64,000 bases of DNA from Notolepis coatsorum. Its lineage: Eukaryota > Chordata > Actinopteri > Aulopiformes > Paralepididae. Under the pieces are notes generated by a model, which saw nothing but the letters and a program-made list of their open reading frames with translations, did not search any database and was not told the DNA's origin. The stretch covers positions 159,601,856 to 159,665,855 of the forward strand of contig OZ020587.1 in assembly GCA_963971535.1 (NCBI GenBank), read 5' to 3'. The position numbers and the translations under genes are program-made. Numbering within the stretch: position 1 is the first letter of the stretch; each line of letters begins with the position of its first letter. Shown piece after piece: positions 1-11,969 of the stretch.

Positions 1-119
1 TAAATGTCTGGATGTAACAGTACTGTATATTTGTATGGCATGTATGTCATATATGTTATGATGAATTGAAAATGGGGGACCCTGCTGTAAACAAGACGAA
101 AGTCTTTCTCTGGTCTGCA
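1..119 (+). mobile_element. LINE A 3' UTR fragment (continued at 974-993)
   Basis: GAATTGAAAATGGGGGACCC, then AAACAAGACGAAAGTCTTTC and GGTCTGCAT match the 3' UTR of LINE A (reverse strand 9640-9700, also 21421, 23395, 25250). The tail continues as CAATTGTGTGTATTGAGCC at 974-993 after a TTAA-flanked insertion. Confidence 0.85.
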
Positions 120-123
120 TTAA

Positions 124-969
124 CTCTTTAATTGCCAACGACGAGTAAATTCGTTATTATGATCGTTATTTCTTTTATTCGATATTTCCATTCATAAACA
201 TGCAGGCAGCTGTGTGTTATCACTGGGGATGGGTCTGAGATTGCAAAAGTCCAATACCGCCACCTGCCGCCTTGTGGCTGCTATTGCACTCCATTTGAAA
301 TGATGTGGCTTGGTGTCTGGGCCGATCTGCGGCCAGCGGGCGGGGTCTAACTACTCAGGCAGGGCAATCGCTTAGAACACATGCATCAACGAGGGTCGGG
401 CCCCCGGGTTCATGTTCATTGCTGGATTACGTTGGAAACACGATCGCGATCAGTACTCGGAATGGCGATCAGATAATTGGAATATTCTTTTCGGGACAGA
501 TCCTGGTGAAGGTAAGGGCTAAATGGTATCAATATTGCATTGATCCAAAAATTCCTTCATGCGATCGGGAGCGTGTGTGTGTGGCGTGTTCCGTTGGTAG
601 CGATCAAAGCACGGAGGGGCGCCCCCCCCCCCCCCTTCATGCATCCATGATGAAACATAATACCGATAATCTAAATTTGATTTGAGAACAGTAGGGTAGC
701 TAGTCCAGGGAAGAAACGATAACACTTTTACTAGAATACACGTTGCCAGCCATTACGAAGCATTTTGGAAATTACACCAGACCGCCCTGAAACTACACTC
801 ATATTCACGACGGTATAAAACGGAAATGTATGGATGGAAAAATTATCTGTTTTTTGCATCTTGACCGGAAGAAACTCAATGGCAATTTAGGCCTGCAAAC
901 ACAGCCACGTATTAAAAGGCGATGGCATTTCAACAGTAAGGTAAACAGCGACCCCTGGCGCTGAATGAG
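124..969. mobile_element. piggyBac-like MITE with TTAA target site
   Basis: Inserted into the LINE A tail. TTAA occurs on both sides (120-123 and 970-973). Ends CTCTTTAATTGCCA and, inverted, CTCATTCAGCGCCA give an imperfect 14-bp terminal repeat of the TTAACYCTTT..TGCCA type also seen at 52424-52566 and 35155. No transposase. The ORF at 305-685 has no recognisable domain. Confidence 0.75.
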
Positions 970-993
970 TTAACAATTGTGTGTATTGAGCCT

Positions 994-2308
<1,315 letters not shown>

Positions 2309-2729
2309 TGTCAAGAATGGAGGTAGGTGAGTTCCAATGGGTGTAGGCAATCACAGAGACGGAGAGTGTTTACTCTTGAACAGGTTCGACTTTAATAGTA
2401 AGAACACAAGAGTAATTTCTAAGAGAGATAAATGCTAAATAGCACAGGCAGGAAATAAGGTAAATAGGAGCTTATTGGAGGTCCAGAGTTGAACCGTCCG
2501 CGTTTTCCCCGAACGCAATTAGTGAAGACCTGACAATGAACAAGCAGAAGACAGGTAGGTTACATAGACACCAAATACCAACATTCCACACACACCCCCG
2601 TGACAGCCAATCAGGAACCACTCCTAAGTGACAGCACTAATTGACAGGGAAAGGACAGGTGACAAGCCCAGTGACATATGCCAGGAATGTGGGTGGTCAC
2701 CGACCTCAGTCGGTGTCCAGAACGTAACA
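2309..2729 (-). repeat. 3' LTR of the chromovirus
   Basis: 421 bp, TGTCAAG..GTAACA on the plus strand. On the sense (minus) strand it starts TGTTACGTTC. Contains GTCAGGTCTTC (reverse of 2524-2534), the proposed 5' end of R, and ATTAAA (reverse of 2391-2396), a possible polyadenylation signal. Confidence 0.95.
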
Positions 2730-2741
2730 GTACCCTCCCCC
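2730..2741 (-). other. Polypurine tract of the chromovirus
   Basis: On the minus strand GGGGGAGGGTAC lies immediately before the 3' LTR start TGTTACG, in the position for plus-strand priming. Confidence 0.85.
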
Positions 2742-5693
2742 GACGAACGGCACCAGACGTTCACCTAGGGGCCTCGGGATTCAGCCGCCGGAAATCAACG
2801 ATCAGGCCGGGATCTAAAATATCCCTTTGAGGCACCCAAGAACGCTCTTCTATCCCGTACCCCTCCCAATCCACCAAGAACTGAAACCCCCTACCCCTCT
2901 GCCTACAACCCAGTATCCTCCGCACGTGTAAATGGGTTGACCGCCAATAAACCGGGGCGGAGGAACCACAGGCAGTGGCGGGACCAAGGGCGATGAGAGG
3001 AATGGCTTCAACAGGGACACATGAAACGTCGGATGAACCCTTGTAAGCCACTGGATTAACCCGATGAATCACTTTAAATGGTCCTATAAAGCGAGGAGCC
3101 AGCTTCTTGGATTCCACCCGGAGAGGGAGATCCCGGGTGGAAAGCCAAACCCGCTGCCCTGGACGGTAAACTGGAGCCGGACGACGCTTACGGTTAGCTT
3201 GCCGTTGGGTACTAACCGAAACCTTCTGTAGCGCCTTCCGAACCTGTTTCCACGTCCTGCGACAGCGAGCCACATGTGCCTGGGCCTCCGCCTCCTGCTC
3301 CTGCTCGGGAAACAGAGGAGGTTGAAAACCATACTGGCACTGAAAGGGAGACATACCGGTAGAAGAGGAGAGAAGGGTATTATGCGCATACTCAGCCCAA
3401 GCCAACCTCCTACTCCACGTTGCCGGACTACCGGCAACGTAACATCTCAAGACCCCCTCCAAATCCTGGTTGACCCGCTCCGTCTGCCCGTTCGACTGCG
3501 GATGGAACCCAGACTACAGACTGACAGAGGCGCCGAGGCCGGCGGCAAACGCCTTCCAGAACCTGGAGGCGAACTGAGGACCCCGGTCCGACACGATATC
3601 CACTGGCAGCCCGTGGACCTGAAAGACATGCTGTATAACTAAATCAGCAGTCTCCCGGGCCGATGGAAGCTTGGGGAGAGGGACAAAGTGAGCCACCTTA
3701 GAGAACCGATCCACCACCACCAAAATGGTGGTGAACCCGTCCGAAAGGGGAAGACCAGAAATAAAGTCCAGAGATATGTGTGACCAGGGTCGTTTAGGAA
3801 TAGGAAGTGGTCGGAGGAGACCCGCCGGTGCCCGTCGAGAGGTCTTACTACGTGCGCACACCGGACAGGCCGCCACAAAGGAACGCGTATCCCCCTCCAC
3901 TGTCGGCCACCAGAACCTCCTACGGATAAATTCCAGGGTCCTGGTTGCCCTTGGGTGGCTGGTGAGGGATGACGCATGTGCCCACTGTAGCAAGCGTGAG
4001 CGCGCCGCCTTGGGAACATACGACCGTCCCGGAGGACCCCCACCCGGATCGGGCTCCCGCGTTAGCGCCGACCTTACCACCCTCTCTATGCCCCAAGACA
4101 CGGGTGCCAAAATCAAGGCCGGTGGAATAATGGGATGGGGCTGCTCCTCCCGACCAGGAAGATCAAACTGGCGCGACAAAGCGTCAGGTTTGATATTCTT
4201 GGAGCCGGGTCTATAGGAGATGGTAAATCGAAATCGTGTGAAGAACAACGTCCACCTGGCCTGGCGAGCGTTAAGGCGTTTAGCCCCTTGGATGTAAGCC
4301 AAGTTCTTATGATCAGTCCAAACAATGAAAGGATGTGTCGCCCCCTCTAACCAATGTCTCCACTCCTCCAGTGCCAATTTGATCGCCAATAACTCCTGAT
4401 TACCCACGTCGTAATTACGCTCGGCTGGTGACAGACGGCGAGAGAAAAAAGCACACGGGTGCACTTTCCCATCCTTTAAGCATCTCTGAGAGAGCACCCC
4501 CCCCACCGCGATGTCAGAGGCATCCACCTCCACAATGAACGGAACCTCTGCGTCATGGCGGATCAATACAGGAGCGGATGTAAATCGACGTTTAAGATCA
4601 CAGAAGGCCGACTCTGCCCTAGGCGACCATTCAAAGCCAGGGAGAGAGGACTTAGTGAGAGCTGTTAATGGATTGGCTAAGGCGCTAAAGTTGCGAATAA
4701 AGCGCCTGTAAAAATTTGCAAAGCCCAAAAAACGTTGTAACCCCTTGAGCGACGAAGGCCGTGGCCAGTCCAAAACTGCACTCACCTTGGCTGGATCCAT
4801 GCGCAGATCGCCCTTTGTCAACACAAAGCCCAGGAAGGACACGGTGTCAGTGTGAAACACACACTTCTCAGCCTTAATGAATAGTTGATGCTTGAGGAGA
4901 CGGTCTAGCACCTCCCGAACGTGCAGTTGGTGTTGCACCATATCGCGAGAAAAAATCAGAATATCATCTAAGTAAACAAACTTAGTCTCGCACCACGTCG
5001 TTAACTAGGGCTTGGAAGACTGCCAGAGCATTAGCCAAACCAAAGGGCATGACCAAATACTCATAGTGCCCATTGGGTGTGTTAAATGCAGTCTTCCACT
5101 CGTCTCCTTCTCTAATCCTGACCAGATTGTATGCATTACGTAAGTCAAGTTTAGAAAAGACCTGTGCCCCCTGTAAGCACTCAAAGGCCGTGTCCATGAG
5201 AGGTAAAGGATATCGGTTCTTGATGGAAACGTCATTCAATCCCCTATAATCAATGCACGGGCGCTGCACGGATACTAACTAGAACTAGAAAATTTGATCA
5301 CATCACACCAGTTTTGTCCGCCCTACATTGGCTTCCTATCCAAGCCCGCTCTGACTTTAAAGTGCTACTCCTCACCTACAAAATTTTAAATGGGCTTGCA
5401 CCGCTCTATCTATCTGATCTCATCTCCCGATACTCGCCCGCTCGTGCTCTGCGCTCACAAAATGCGGGGCTTCTATCGACCCCTAGGGTTAAAAAGAAAT
5501 CCGCCGGCCACAGAGCCTTTGTCTACCGCGCTCCCTACCTGTGGAACAAATTACCTGCCGTCATCAGGGGCGCCTGCTCTGTCGAAGCTTTTAAATCCCT
5601 GCTTAAGACTCATCTTTTCTCTCTCTCCTTCAACCTACCTTGATCTCACCTGGTCGGGGACTGACCTTTAGATTAATCTGTGTAGTTTAGTTA

Positions 5694-5990
5694 TGGTACA
5701 GGGTACTATATGGTACCACTGGGTAGTTTACTATAGGGTAGTTTAGTTAGGGTACAGGGTACTACATGGTACCACAGAGTACTACTTGGTACTGCATGGC
5801 ATTACAGGGTACTACATGGCTTACACAGCTCTACATGGCACTACAGGGTACTACATGGCACCACAGGGTACTACATGGCACTACAGGGTACTACAGGATA
5901 CTACGGGGTACTACATGGCACTATGGGGTACTATAGGGTACTACATGGCACTACGGGGTACTACATGGCACTACAGGGTACTACATGTCT
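5694..5990 (+). repeat. Minisatellite of about 20-bp units in LINE 3' UTR
   Basis: About 15 imperfect units of GGTACTACATGGCACTACAG type. Followed by C- and CT-rich runs at 6030-6080. Confidence 0.9.
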
Positions 5991-6414
5991 GCTCCTTTGC
6001 AGCACCACAAACATGGGAACTCTCTAACTCTTCCCCCCCCCCCCCCCTCTCCCCCCCCCCCCTCTCCCTCCCCCTTCTCTCTGAGTACCCGTCTCCTGGC
6101 GCTGACCAAGGTGATGGATGCCTCGGGGTCTTGGCCAAGCTTGTAGTGACTGCTCTACATGCACCTCCGAGGCATTGGATCAGTTATTCACCGCCGTCTG
6201 TCCGTGGTCCTGTCAACTGATTAACAGACTGTTAACAGATTAACAGTCAACGCGGTTTCATTGCTGGGTTAAGTACTTCTATTCTATTCACATAATACGC
6301 TTACTTCATATATCTACTCCATTCACATATATGCCTACCACTTGTATCTATTGCTATGTCCGCCTACTACAATCTCATGAGCTGTCTAACGCCTGTCCCG
6401 TCTCCCTGTCTTCC

Positions 6415-6690
6415 TATGACTTGCTGTCCTGGAGTGTTGACCGGAGTGTTGGACGTCCCGTGACGAAGGCCGGGAGATTGCGACCCCCTCTGCGTGCCCC
6501 CCTGTCTTCGGAGGTTTCGTAGTGGTGACCGGAGTGCCGGATGTCCCGCGATGATGTCGGGGAGTTCGCGACCCTCTCTGTGCCACCCCCCCTTCCCCCT
6601 GTCTCCGGCTGTCCCTGAGCAACGACCGGAGTGCTGAATGTCCCGTGACTAAGACGGGGAGGACGTGACCCTCTTGCGCCGCCCCTGTGC
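6415..6690 (+). repeat. Three imperfect units of about 95 bp in LINE 3' UTR
   Basis: The motif GACCGGAGTG followed by GATGTCCCGTGA and GGGGAG recurs near 6440, 6530 and 6630. The ORFs on the minus strand here are by-products. Confidence 0.7.
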
Positions 6691-7435
6691 TTCAAATAGA
6701 TCCGCTATCAACTCTATCTTTAATTTTTCAAAATGTACAGTTGCTATTGCATGCACTCATCTGTGTTTCACTACACACATGAGTGCATGCTTACCAACTG
6801 TCCGTCTGCAACACTACTATCACCGACATCTAAGAAGGGAGATCCCCCCTTGAACGGCCCTTCTAAGGTTTCTCTCCTCCACATTGCCTGTGGAGCTTTT
6901 TTCCCTATTGTTAGGTTTTAGTGAGTTTTTCCTTACCTTCGCGTGGGGTATGTCTGGGAGTGCTTGCATTCTTTCATTTATTTGCATTCATCTAAAAAAT
7001 GTTTGGACCCTATGGTGTTCTTGTTCTGTTCTTGACTTATTGTTATGTTGTCTTCTTAACTTGTTTAAAGAAGACCTGTACGGCCCATGGGGACATTAAC
7101 GTGTGTTGTCGGGCCCTATAAATAAATTTGATTTGAATTTGATTTGATCCCCATCTTTCTTATCAACAAAGAAGAAGCCAGCGCCGGCAGGGGAAGTGGA
7201 CGGGCGTATGTGCCCCGCAAGCAATGCCTCCTCTATGTAGGTGTTCATGGCCAAGGTTTCGGGGCGTGAGAGAGAGAACATTCGCCCGCGAGGCGGGGAG
7301 GTACGGGGTAGAAGATTAATGGGACAGTCGTATGATCTATGAGGCGGAAGTGCTTTAGCACGCGTTTTGCTAAAAACGTCCGCCAGGTCCCAATAGATCT
7401 CAGGCACCCCTATCAAATCGGGATTAGAGGGTAGA

Positions 7436-8980
7436 TCAGAATCTACCACGCTCCCCACTATCCTGGAGAAAGAGGGAGGAGACAAAAGGGAAGAGGGGGG
7501 GGGAAGACAAGGGTTTTGGCAAACTCCCGCTGACGATCGACTTGACGTCGGCCGCCGTTGAGAGTTCGCCCGTGCTCCAATTAATAATATGAATATGTGA
7601 CGACAACCAGGGATGACCCAACACCATGACAGAATAGGGGGAAAAGATGACAAAAATTTTAACCCACTCCCCACCCGCCACCCGGATGTGTAATGGAACC
7701 GTGCGCTGGGTGACGCTCCCACTGCCCAGGGGCCGACCGTCCAGGGCGTAAACCGGTAAGGGAACCCCTAAATCCTCCACTGGGGTTCCCCACTTCTTCA
7801 CCAATCCCACGTGAATAAAATTGCCCGCCGCCCCTGAGTCAATGAGAGCCTTAGTTCCCCTAATGTCACCCCCACAGTTGATCGCCACCTCAAAAAATGT
7901 ACGTGAATCAGTGGGCTTGGCAGGAATGAGCCCACCTGCTGGCGCTTTCTCGAAGCCTGACGGCGCACCTTCTATTCCCGACTGGCCCCGAGCTGATACA
8001 GCCTGGACCCGACAGCTGCCGAAGCGGTGACCGGTGCGACCGCACCGGAAACAGCGTCGCTCTTTGATGAAGCGCTGCCTCTCGTCGTCCGAGAGCGACA
8101 GCGCTCCAAGCTGCATGGATTCATCACCCAGTGGCCCACTCGTATAATGCATGGATGTATCAACACCAGGAGAAGAAGGAAAACATACCTGGGTGTTGTT
8201 GACACGCTCCTTCTCCCTCTCCTGGTGCCGATTGTCCATCTTGATGGCGGTGTTGATCAGCACTTCCAGCTGCTCGGGGATCTCACGCGCGGAGAGCGCA
8301 TCTCGCATCCGCGCTGAGAGTCCCCTGACGAACAGAACCACGCAGACGTTCTCCGACCAAGCTGTCTCCCGAGCCAAGATCCGAAAATTGATAGCGTAAG
8401 CTGCGACCGTGCGGAGGCCCTGCCGGCAGTCGAGAAGACGGCCGCCAGCCTCGAAGATCGAGAGTACCCGGGAAGTATCGAATACTCTTCTCAACTCCCG
8501 GGTAAAGGCGTCCAGACTGTCGCAGATTATCGCTCCCGCCTCTAATTCCGCCGTAGCCCAGGAGAGAGCTTGACCGGTGAGTAGCGTGATAATATACGCT
8601 ACCTGTGCTATCTCCGATGAAAATTATCGTGGTTGCAGCCGGAAAACGAGTAGACACTGGGTGATGAATTCCCGACATCCATCCGGTGATCCATCATAGC
8701 GAGCGGGCGCCTGCAGTCGTGGCTCGCGGGACCGTTCCTGGACCCCGAACACCCCCCGACTCTCCTCTGCGTGGACCACTGCTTCTCCCGTCGCCGACTG
8801 AACTCCAGCCACTCCTTCTTGGGCTTGTCGGGCTGTGGCCAACGCCGACTGCGCCACCGCTTGGGATGAGCCGACGATCCCGTTGAGTCGGACTAACTCG
8901 GCGCTGACCAGCTGTTGATGTTCTTCCATCCGCTCCTGGGCCGCCCTCTGCGCCTGGAGCATCTCCATGATTGCCTCCAT
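7436..8980 (-). pseudogene. Chromovirus gag and protease (frameshifted)
   Basis: The probable start ATG at 8980 ([11 protein letters not shown]) lies 23 nt from the LTR. The first part (8624-8980) is a Gln/Ala-rich, probably coiled-coil N terminus followed by the start of the capsid-like region ([15 protein letters not shown]). A frameshift near 8630-8640 breaks it. 7436-8494 continues with capsid (AINFRILARETAWSE, LFVRGLSARMRD), the zinc knuckle CFRCGRTGHRFGSC (CX2CX4HX4C) and a retropepsin-like protease with ALIDSGAAGNFI and VLGHPWL. The protease frame drifts out near 7600. Non-functional as it stands. Confidence 0.85.
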
Positions 8981-8992
8981 GGAACTCTGATG

Positions 8993-9003
8993 GTCAGGTC
9001 TTC
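8993..9003 (-). other. Self-priming primer-binding site of the chromovirus
   Basis: Directly abutting the 5' LTR, the minus strand reads GAAGACCTGAC. This is perfectly complementary over 11 nt to GTCAGGTCTTC inside the LTR (9219-9229) and matching stops at the twelfth base. Tf1 and the sushi group prime reverse transcription with the first 11 nt of their own RNA rather than a tRNA, so this is the expected signature. Confidence 0.85.
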
Positions 9004-9424
9004 TGTCAAGAATGGAGGTAGGTGAGTTCCAATGGGTGAAGGCAATCACAGAGACGGAGAGTGTTTACTCTTGAACAGGTTCGACTTTAATAGTAAGAAC
9101 ACAAGAGTAATTTCTAAGAGAGATAAATGCTAAATAGCACAGGCAGGAAATAAGGTAAATAGGAGCTTATTGGAGGTCCAGAGTTGAACCGTCCGCGTTT
9201 TCCCCGAACGCAATTAGTGAAGACCTGACAATGAACAAGCAGAAGACAGGTATGTTACATAGACACCAAATACCAACATTCCACACACACCCCCGTGACA
9301 GCCAATCAGAAACCACCCCTAAGTGACAGCACTAATTGACAGGGAAAGGACAGTTGACAAGCCCAGTGACATATGCCAGGAATGTGGGTGGTCACCGACC
9401 TCAGTCGGTGTCCAGAACGTAACA
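9004..9424 (-). repeat. 5' LTR of the chromovirus
   Basis: 421 bp, nearly identical to 2309-2729. The sense-strand transcript is expected to begin at about 9229 with GTCAGGTCTTC (reverse of 9219-9229). Confidence 0.95.
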
Positions 9425-9555
9425 ACTTTCAATAGAAGCATCTAAGAATGAAGTTCTATAGAAAGTAGGTCTGCATCCCCTTAACAATTGTGTGTATTGA
9501 GCCGTACTGTATTGTACCCATTCTGCATCTGGTAATACAATTTTCACAATAACAT
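9425..9555 (+). repeat. Composite repeat X, split copy, part 2, with LINE A tail
   Basis: ACTTTCAATAGAAGCATCTA continues the composite repeat across the chromovirus (compare 31055-31180). It carries a plus-strand LINE A tail (TTAACAATTGTGTGTATTGA, GTACCCATTCTGCATC) without a reading frame. Confidence 0.85.
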
Positions 9556-10787
9556 GAATGAATGAATGAAAACTTTATTAACAGATTGCAGAATGGGTAC
9601 AATACAGTACGGCTCAATACAATTGTTAAGGGGATGCAGACCTGAGAAAGACGTTTGTCTTGTTTCCATCAGGGTCCCCCATTTTCAATTCATATAGACA
9701 TTTATGACATACACAACATACATGACATTTATGGCATAGGGACATATAGGTATTTAGTACTGATACATTTGTGACATAAACGGTATTCAAATATACAGTA
9801 CTGTTACCCATAGATCCTGACAGAGTATATATGATGGGGAGGGGACTGTACATTAGGAGGGGGTGGGTGGGTGGGAGAGAAATATACATACGGCGGTGAG
9901 GGAATATATACATGCGGTGGGGAGGAGACTGTCTATTAGGAGGTGGTGGGGGTTTTGGGCATTTACGGTGGCCAGTTTCGAATTGCAGCCTCCCGTAGGT
10001 GCTCTTTAAGAGCGGTTTTGAATGTGGGTAGTGATTCACATTCCTTTACAGCTTTGGGTAGGGCGTTCCACATTGTTGTGGCATAATTGCCAAACGTGTT
10101 TAGACCCTTGTTTGAGCCGAATCTGGGTTTTACATGATTTGTTGAGCTTCCTCTGGTGTAGTGGTTGTGGTATTCACTGACCTTTGGGAAGTATTTTGAC
10201 ATGTACATGGGTACCCCGGTCGTATAGTGTATCTTGTAGACCAGGCCCATTGCAAGTTGCTGTACTCTGTCGTCTACTCTAAGCCATCCTAGGTTGTCAA
10301 AGTGGGTAGGGGTGAGGTGGGTTCTGGGGTTCAGGTCAAGTAGTAGTCTGACGAGTTTGTTTTGTGATGTTTGTAATTTTGTTTTAAGCGCCTTTGAGGT
10401 GCTTTGGTACCATGAGGTGCACGCATAGTCGTAGTACCCTTGAATGAGTGCTCCTGCCAGAGTCTTCAGGGTATTCTTGTTTACCAGAGAGGAGATCCGG
10501 TACAAGAATCTAGTTCGTTGGTTGACTTTTTTTATTACATTGGATGCCATTTTGTCACAGGAAAGATTTGCCTCTAGGATGGAACCCAGGTAGGTAATTT
10601 CATCTTTCCTTGTGACAATATTGTCACCCACTGTAACTGAGAAGCCGTCGGTCTTGCTGAGTTTGTTATTTGAACCGAAGAGAATGGACTCTGTTTTGCC
10701 CATGTGTAATGATAGTTTGTTATCAGCGAGCCATATGCAGATTTTGCCACTAACAACCACTAACTTCATAATTAAAAACTAAAGAAA
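9556..10787 (-). mobile_element. LINE A: 5'-truncated CR1-group LINE with ATTC tail
   Basis: Minus-strand element with the C-terminal part of ORF2 (9963-10769), a 0.4 kb 3' UTR and a tail of ATTC repeats (seen as GAATGAATGAATG at 9554). The UTR contains GAATTGAAAATGGGGGACCC and TACCCATTCTGCAATCTG. Other tails of the family: 1-119, 9480-9545, 15772-15832, 21396-21570, 21636-21790, 23290-23445, 25130-25285, 31105-31180. Confidence 0.88.
9963..10769 (-). CDS. LINE A ORF2, C-terminal part (268 aa)
   Basis: Corresponds to the end of the RT domain and the C-terminal region. WLADNKLSLHMGKTESILFG follows the catalytic motif in this class, then VTRKDEITYLGSILE, IQGYYDYACTSWYQ, NLGWLRVDDRVQQLAMGLVY and NYATTMWNALPKAVKE. 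The catalytic YADD and the endonuclease are absent. The frame is open to its stop next to the 3' UTR, so this copy is a young 5'-truncated insertion. The residues before WLADN (to 10769) may lie outside the element. Clade (CR1, Rex1 or similar) is not certain. Confidence 0.8.
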   Translation of the reverse strand: MKLVVVSGKICIWLADNKLSLHMGKTESILFGSNNKLSKTDGFSVTVGDNIVTRKDEITYLGSILEANLSCDKMASNVIKKVNQRTRFLYRISSLVNKNTLKTLAGALIQGYYDYACTSWYQSTSKALKTKLQTSQNKLVRLLLDLNPRTHLTPTHFDNLGWLRVDDRVQQLAMGLVYKIHYTTGVPMYMSKYFPKVSEYHNHYTRGSSTNHVKPRFGSNKGLNTFGNYATTMWNALPKAVKECESLPTFKTALKEHLREAAIRNWPP

Positions 10788-10934
10788 AGTTGGATGTGTT
10801 AGTTGGTTGGATGTCTTAGTTGAAAGGCAGTTGGATGTGTTAGTTGGTTGGATGTCTTAGTTGAAAGGCAGTTGGATGTGTTAGTTGGTTGGATGTCTTA
10901 GTTGAAAGACAGTTGGATGTGTTAGTTGGTTGGA
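10788..10934 (+). repeat. Minisatellite of 41-bp units
   Basis: About 3.5 units of GTTGGATGTGTTAGTTGGTT followed by GGATGTCTTAGTTGAAAGGCA. The single ancestor is visible in composite X at 31200-31220. It is interrupted by the tRNA-His LTR element; a degenerate half unit continues at 15449. Confidence 0.9.
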
Positions 10935-11082
10935 TGTGGATTCTGATCAATCTGGCCAGTATCACGTCTTCGTCTGTTTGGCTCTCCATCCACTCGTCTG
11001 CGTTGTGTAATTTTAATGGTCCTGACGTCTCATACACTGGCTGATATAATCCTTATCTCTCCCCGTTAGTGCAATCCGCAAA
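10935..11082 (-). repeat. Remnant of a third LTR
   Basis: GATTCTGATCAATCTGGCC to CCGTTAGTGCAATCCGCAAACC repeats the first 150 bp of the LTRs. It is joined to the 3' LTR by CCAAC, which could be the remnant of a primer site (GTTGG in sense). Confidence 0.8.
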
Positions 11083-11087
11083 CCAAC

Positions 11088-11957
11088 TGTTAGATCCTGA
11101 TCAATCTGGCCAGTATCACGTCTTCTTGTGTTATCCTCTCTCCATCCAATTCCTCTGCGTTGTGTAATTTTAATGGTCCTGACGTCTCAGATACTGGCTG
11201 ATATAATCCTTATCTCTCCCTGCTAGTACGATCCACAAATAATAATTCTCCACCTTCGTAAGAATTCGACACTTTGACAACGTGAAATACCTTACAAGGA
11301 GAAGCGTTGTTTATTTGATAAACAGAAGCCTCAGCTCAGATGTTAACAGATTGTATTGTCCTTGAAAAGTCTCTTCTAATGATCTTTCGGTGTGTTCAGT
11401 CTATCGTCCCTCTGCTATTCAGTCCAATGGTGGTCAGGCCTGGTTTTTAGCCTAAACCCTCCTCGCGTTAGCCGAAGCTAATGATGATGTGTCATTCTTC
11501 CTCCCCCCCCCCCCCCCCCCCCCCCCCCCCTCTCGATGAGAGGAGAGAGCCGCTCTTGGTCTGGCTTACACCCGGAAACACTGTTCGACTAATAGATCTT
11601 CGTCATAGCAACGACAGCCCCCGCCCCTCTCCTGGTTGTCATGCGACGCGCTGTCATGACAACCGCGTTTAACCTTTACACACATCAAAACGCAGTTTTT
11701 ACTGTTTTCTTTAAGGATGTCACCCCTCTCCCTCCTGCTCTCTCTGGGCCCACACTCGCTCTTATCAATGTTGTGTCTTAGATCGGAATGTCAACATCCC
11801 CTGCTCAGTGTGCTGCTATTCAGTCACCCTGCTCTACTGAACCACCGTCTCCTGCCTCCACCGTCAGCATGCACTTCGACCTCTCTGGCACCGTTACATG
11901 CTACCATCTCCCCCCAATCTATACATCACATACATTGAATAAACCCTGTTTCTCTCA
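11088..11957 (-). repeat. 3' LTR of the tRNA-His element
   Basis: Starts TGTTAGATCCTGATC and ends GTTTCTCTCA on the plus strand. Differs from the other LTR by a longer poly-C run (11503-11530) and a missing segment of about 45 bp. AATAAA is present on the sense strand near 11310. Confidence 0.92.
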
Positions 11958-11969
11958 TTCCCCCCTTTG
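11958..11969 (-). other. Polypurine tract of the tRNA-His element
   Basis: Minus strand CAAAGGGGGGAA directly before the 3' LTR start TGAGAGAAAC. Confidence 0.85.

Larger units (their letters stand above)
5276..7147 (+). mobile_element. L2-group LINE fragment inserted into chromovirus RT
   Basis: Plus-strand 3' part of an L2/Maui-type LINE. The end of the RT protein is at 5314-5643 (ALHWLPIQARSDFKVLLLTY, YLWNKLPAVIRGA). A repeat-expanded 3' UTR follows, ending GGGCCCTATAAATAAATTTG and TTTGATTTGAATTTGAT. Only GAT or GGAT is shared at the two junctions. It splits RT between VDKKDG and [10 protein letters not shown]. Confidence 0.85.
2761..7722 (-). pseudogene. Chromovirus pol: RT, RNase H, integrase, chromodomain (broken)
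   Basis: Four pieces in order on the minus strand. 7148-7722: linker and RT start ([24 protein letters not shown]). Then the L2 insertion. 4982-5269: RT ([30 protein letters not shown]). 3514-4970: RT catalytic YLDDILIFS, RNase H ([28 protein letters not shown]), the integrase HHCC zinc region (about 3950-4040) and catalytic Asp region ([25 protein letters not shown]). 2761-3530: the third catalytic region (Gly/Gln-Thr-Glu near 3500), C-terminal integrase and a chromodomain ([17 protein letters not shown]) that in related elements reads histone methylation to choose insertion sites. Frameshifts lie near 3510 and 4975. Confidence 0.88.
2309..9424 (-). mobile_element. Ty3/gypsy chromovirus (sushi-like), minus strand, interrupted by a LINE
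   Basis: Complete outline of an LTR retrotransposon: 421-bp LTRs (2309-2729 and 9004-9424, TG..CA), ACTTTC target duplication (2303-2308, 9425-9430), self-primer site, gag with zinc knuckle, protease, RT, RNase H, integrase and a C-terminal chromodomain, then a polypurine tract. By eye the LTRs differ at about five positions, so insertion is fairly recent, yet gag and pol contain several frameshifts and a 1.9 kb L2 fragment sits inside RT. The compact composite repeat (31048-31070) preserves the empty target site. The chromodomain and self-priming place it in the Tf1/sushi group of vertebrate chromoviruses. Confidence 0.93.

Noticed and set aside
305-685. 126-residue ORF near the window start
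   Set aside because: Inside a MITE, low-complexity C run at the end, no recognisable domain.
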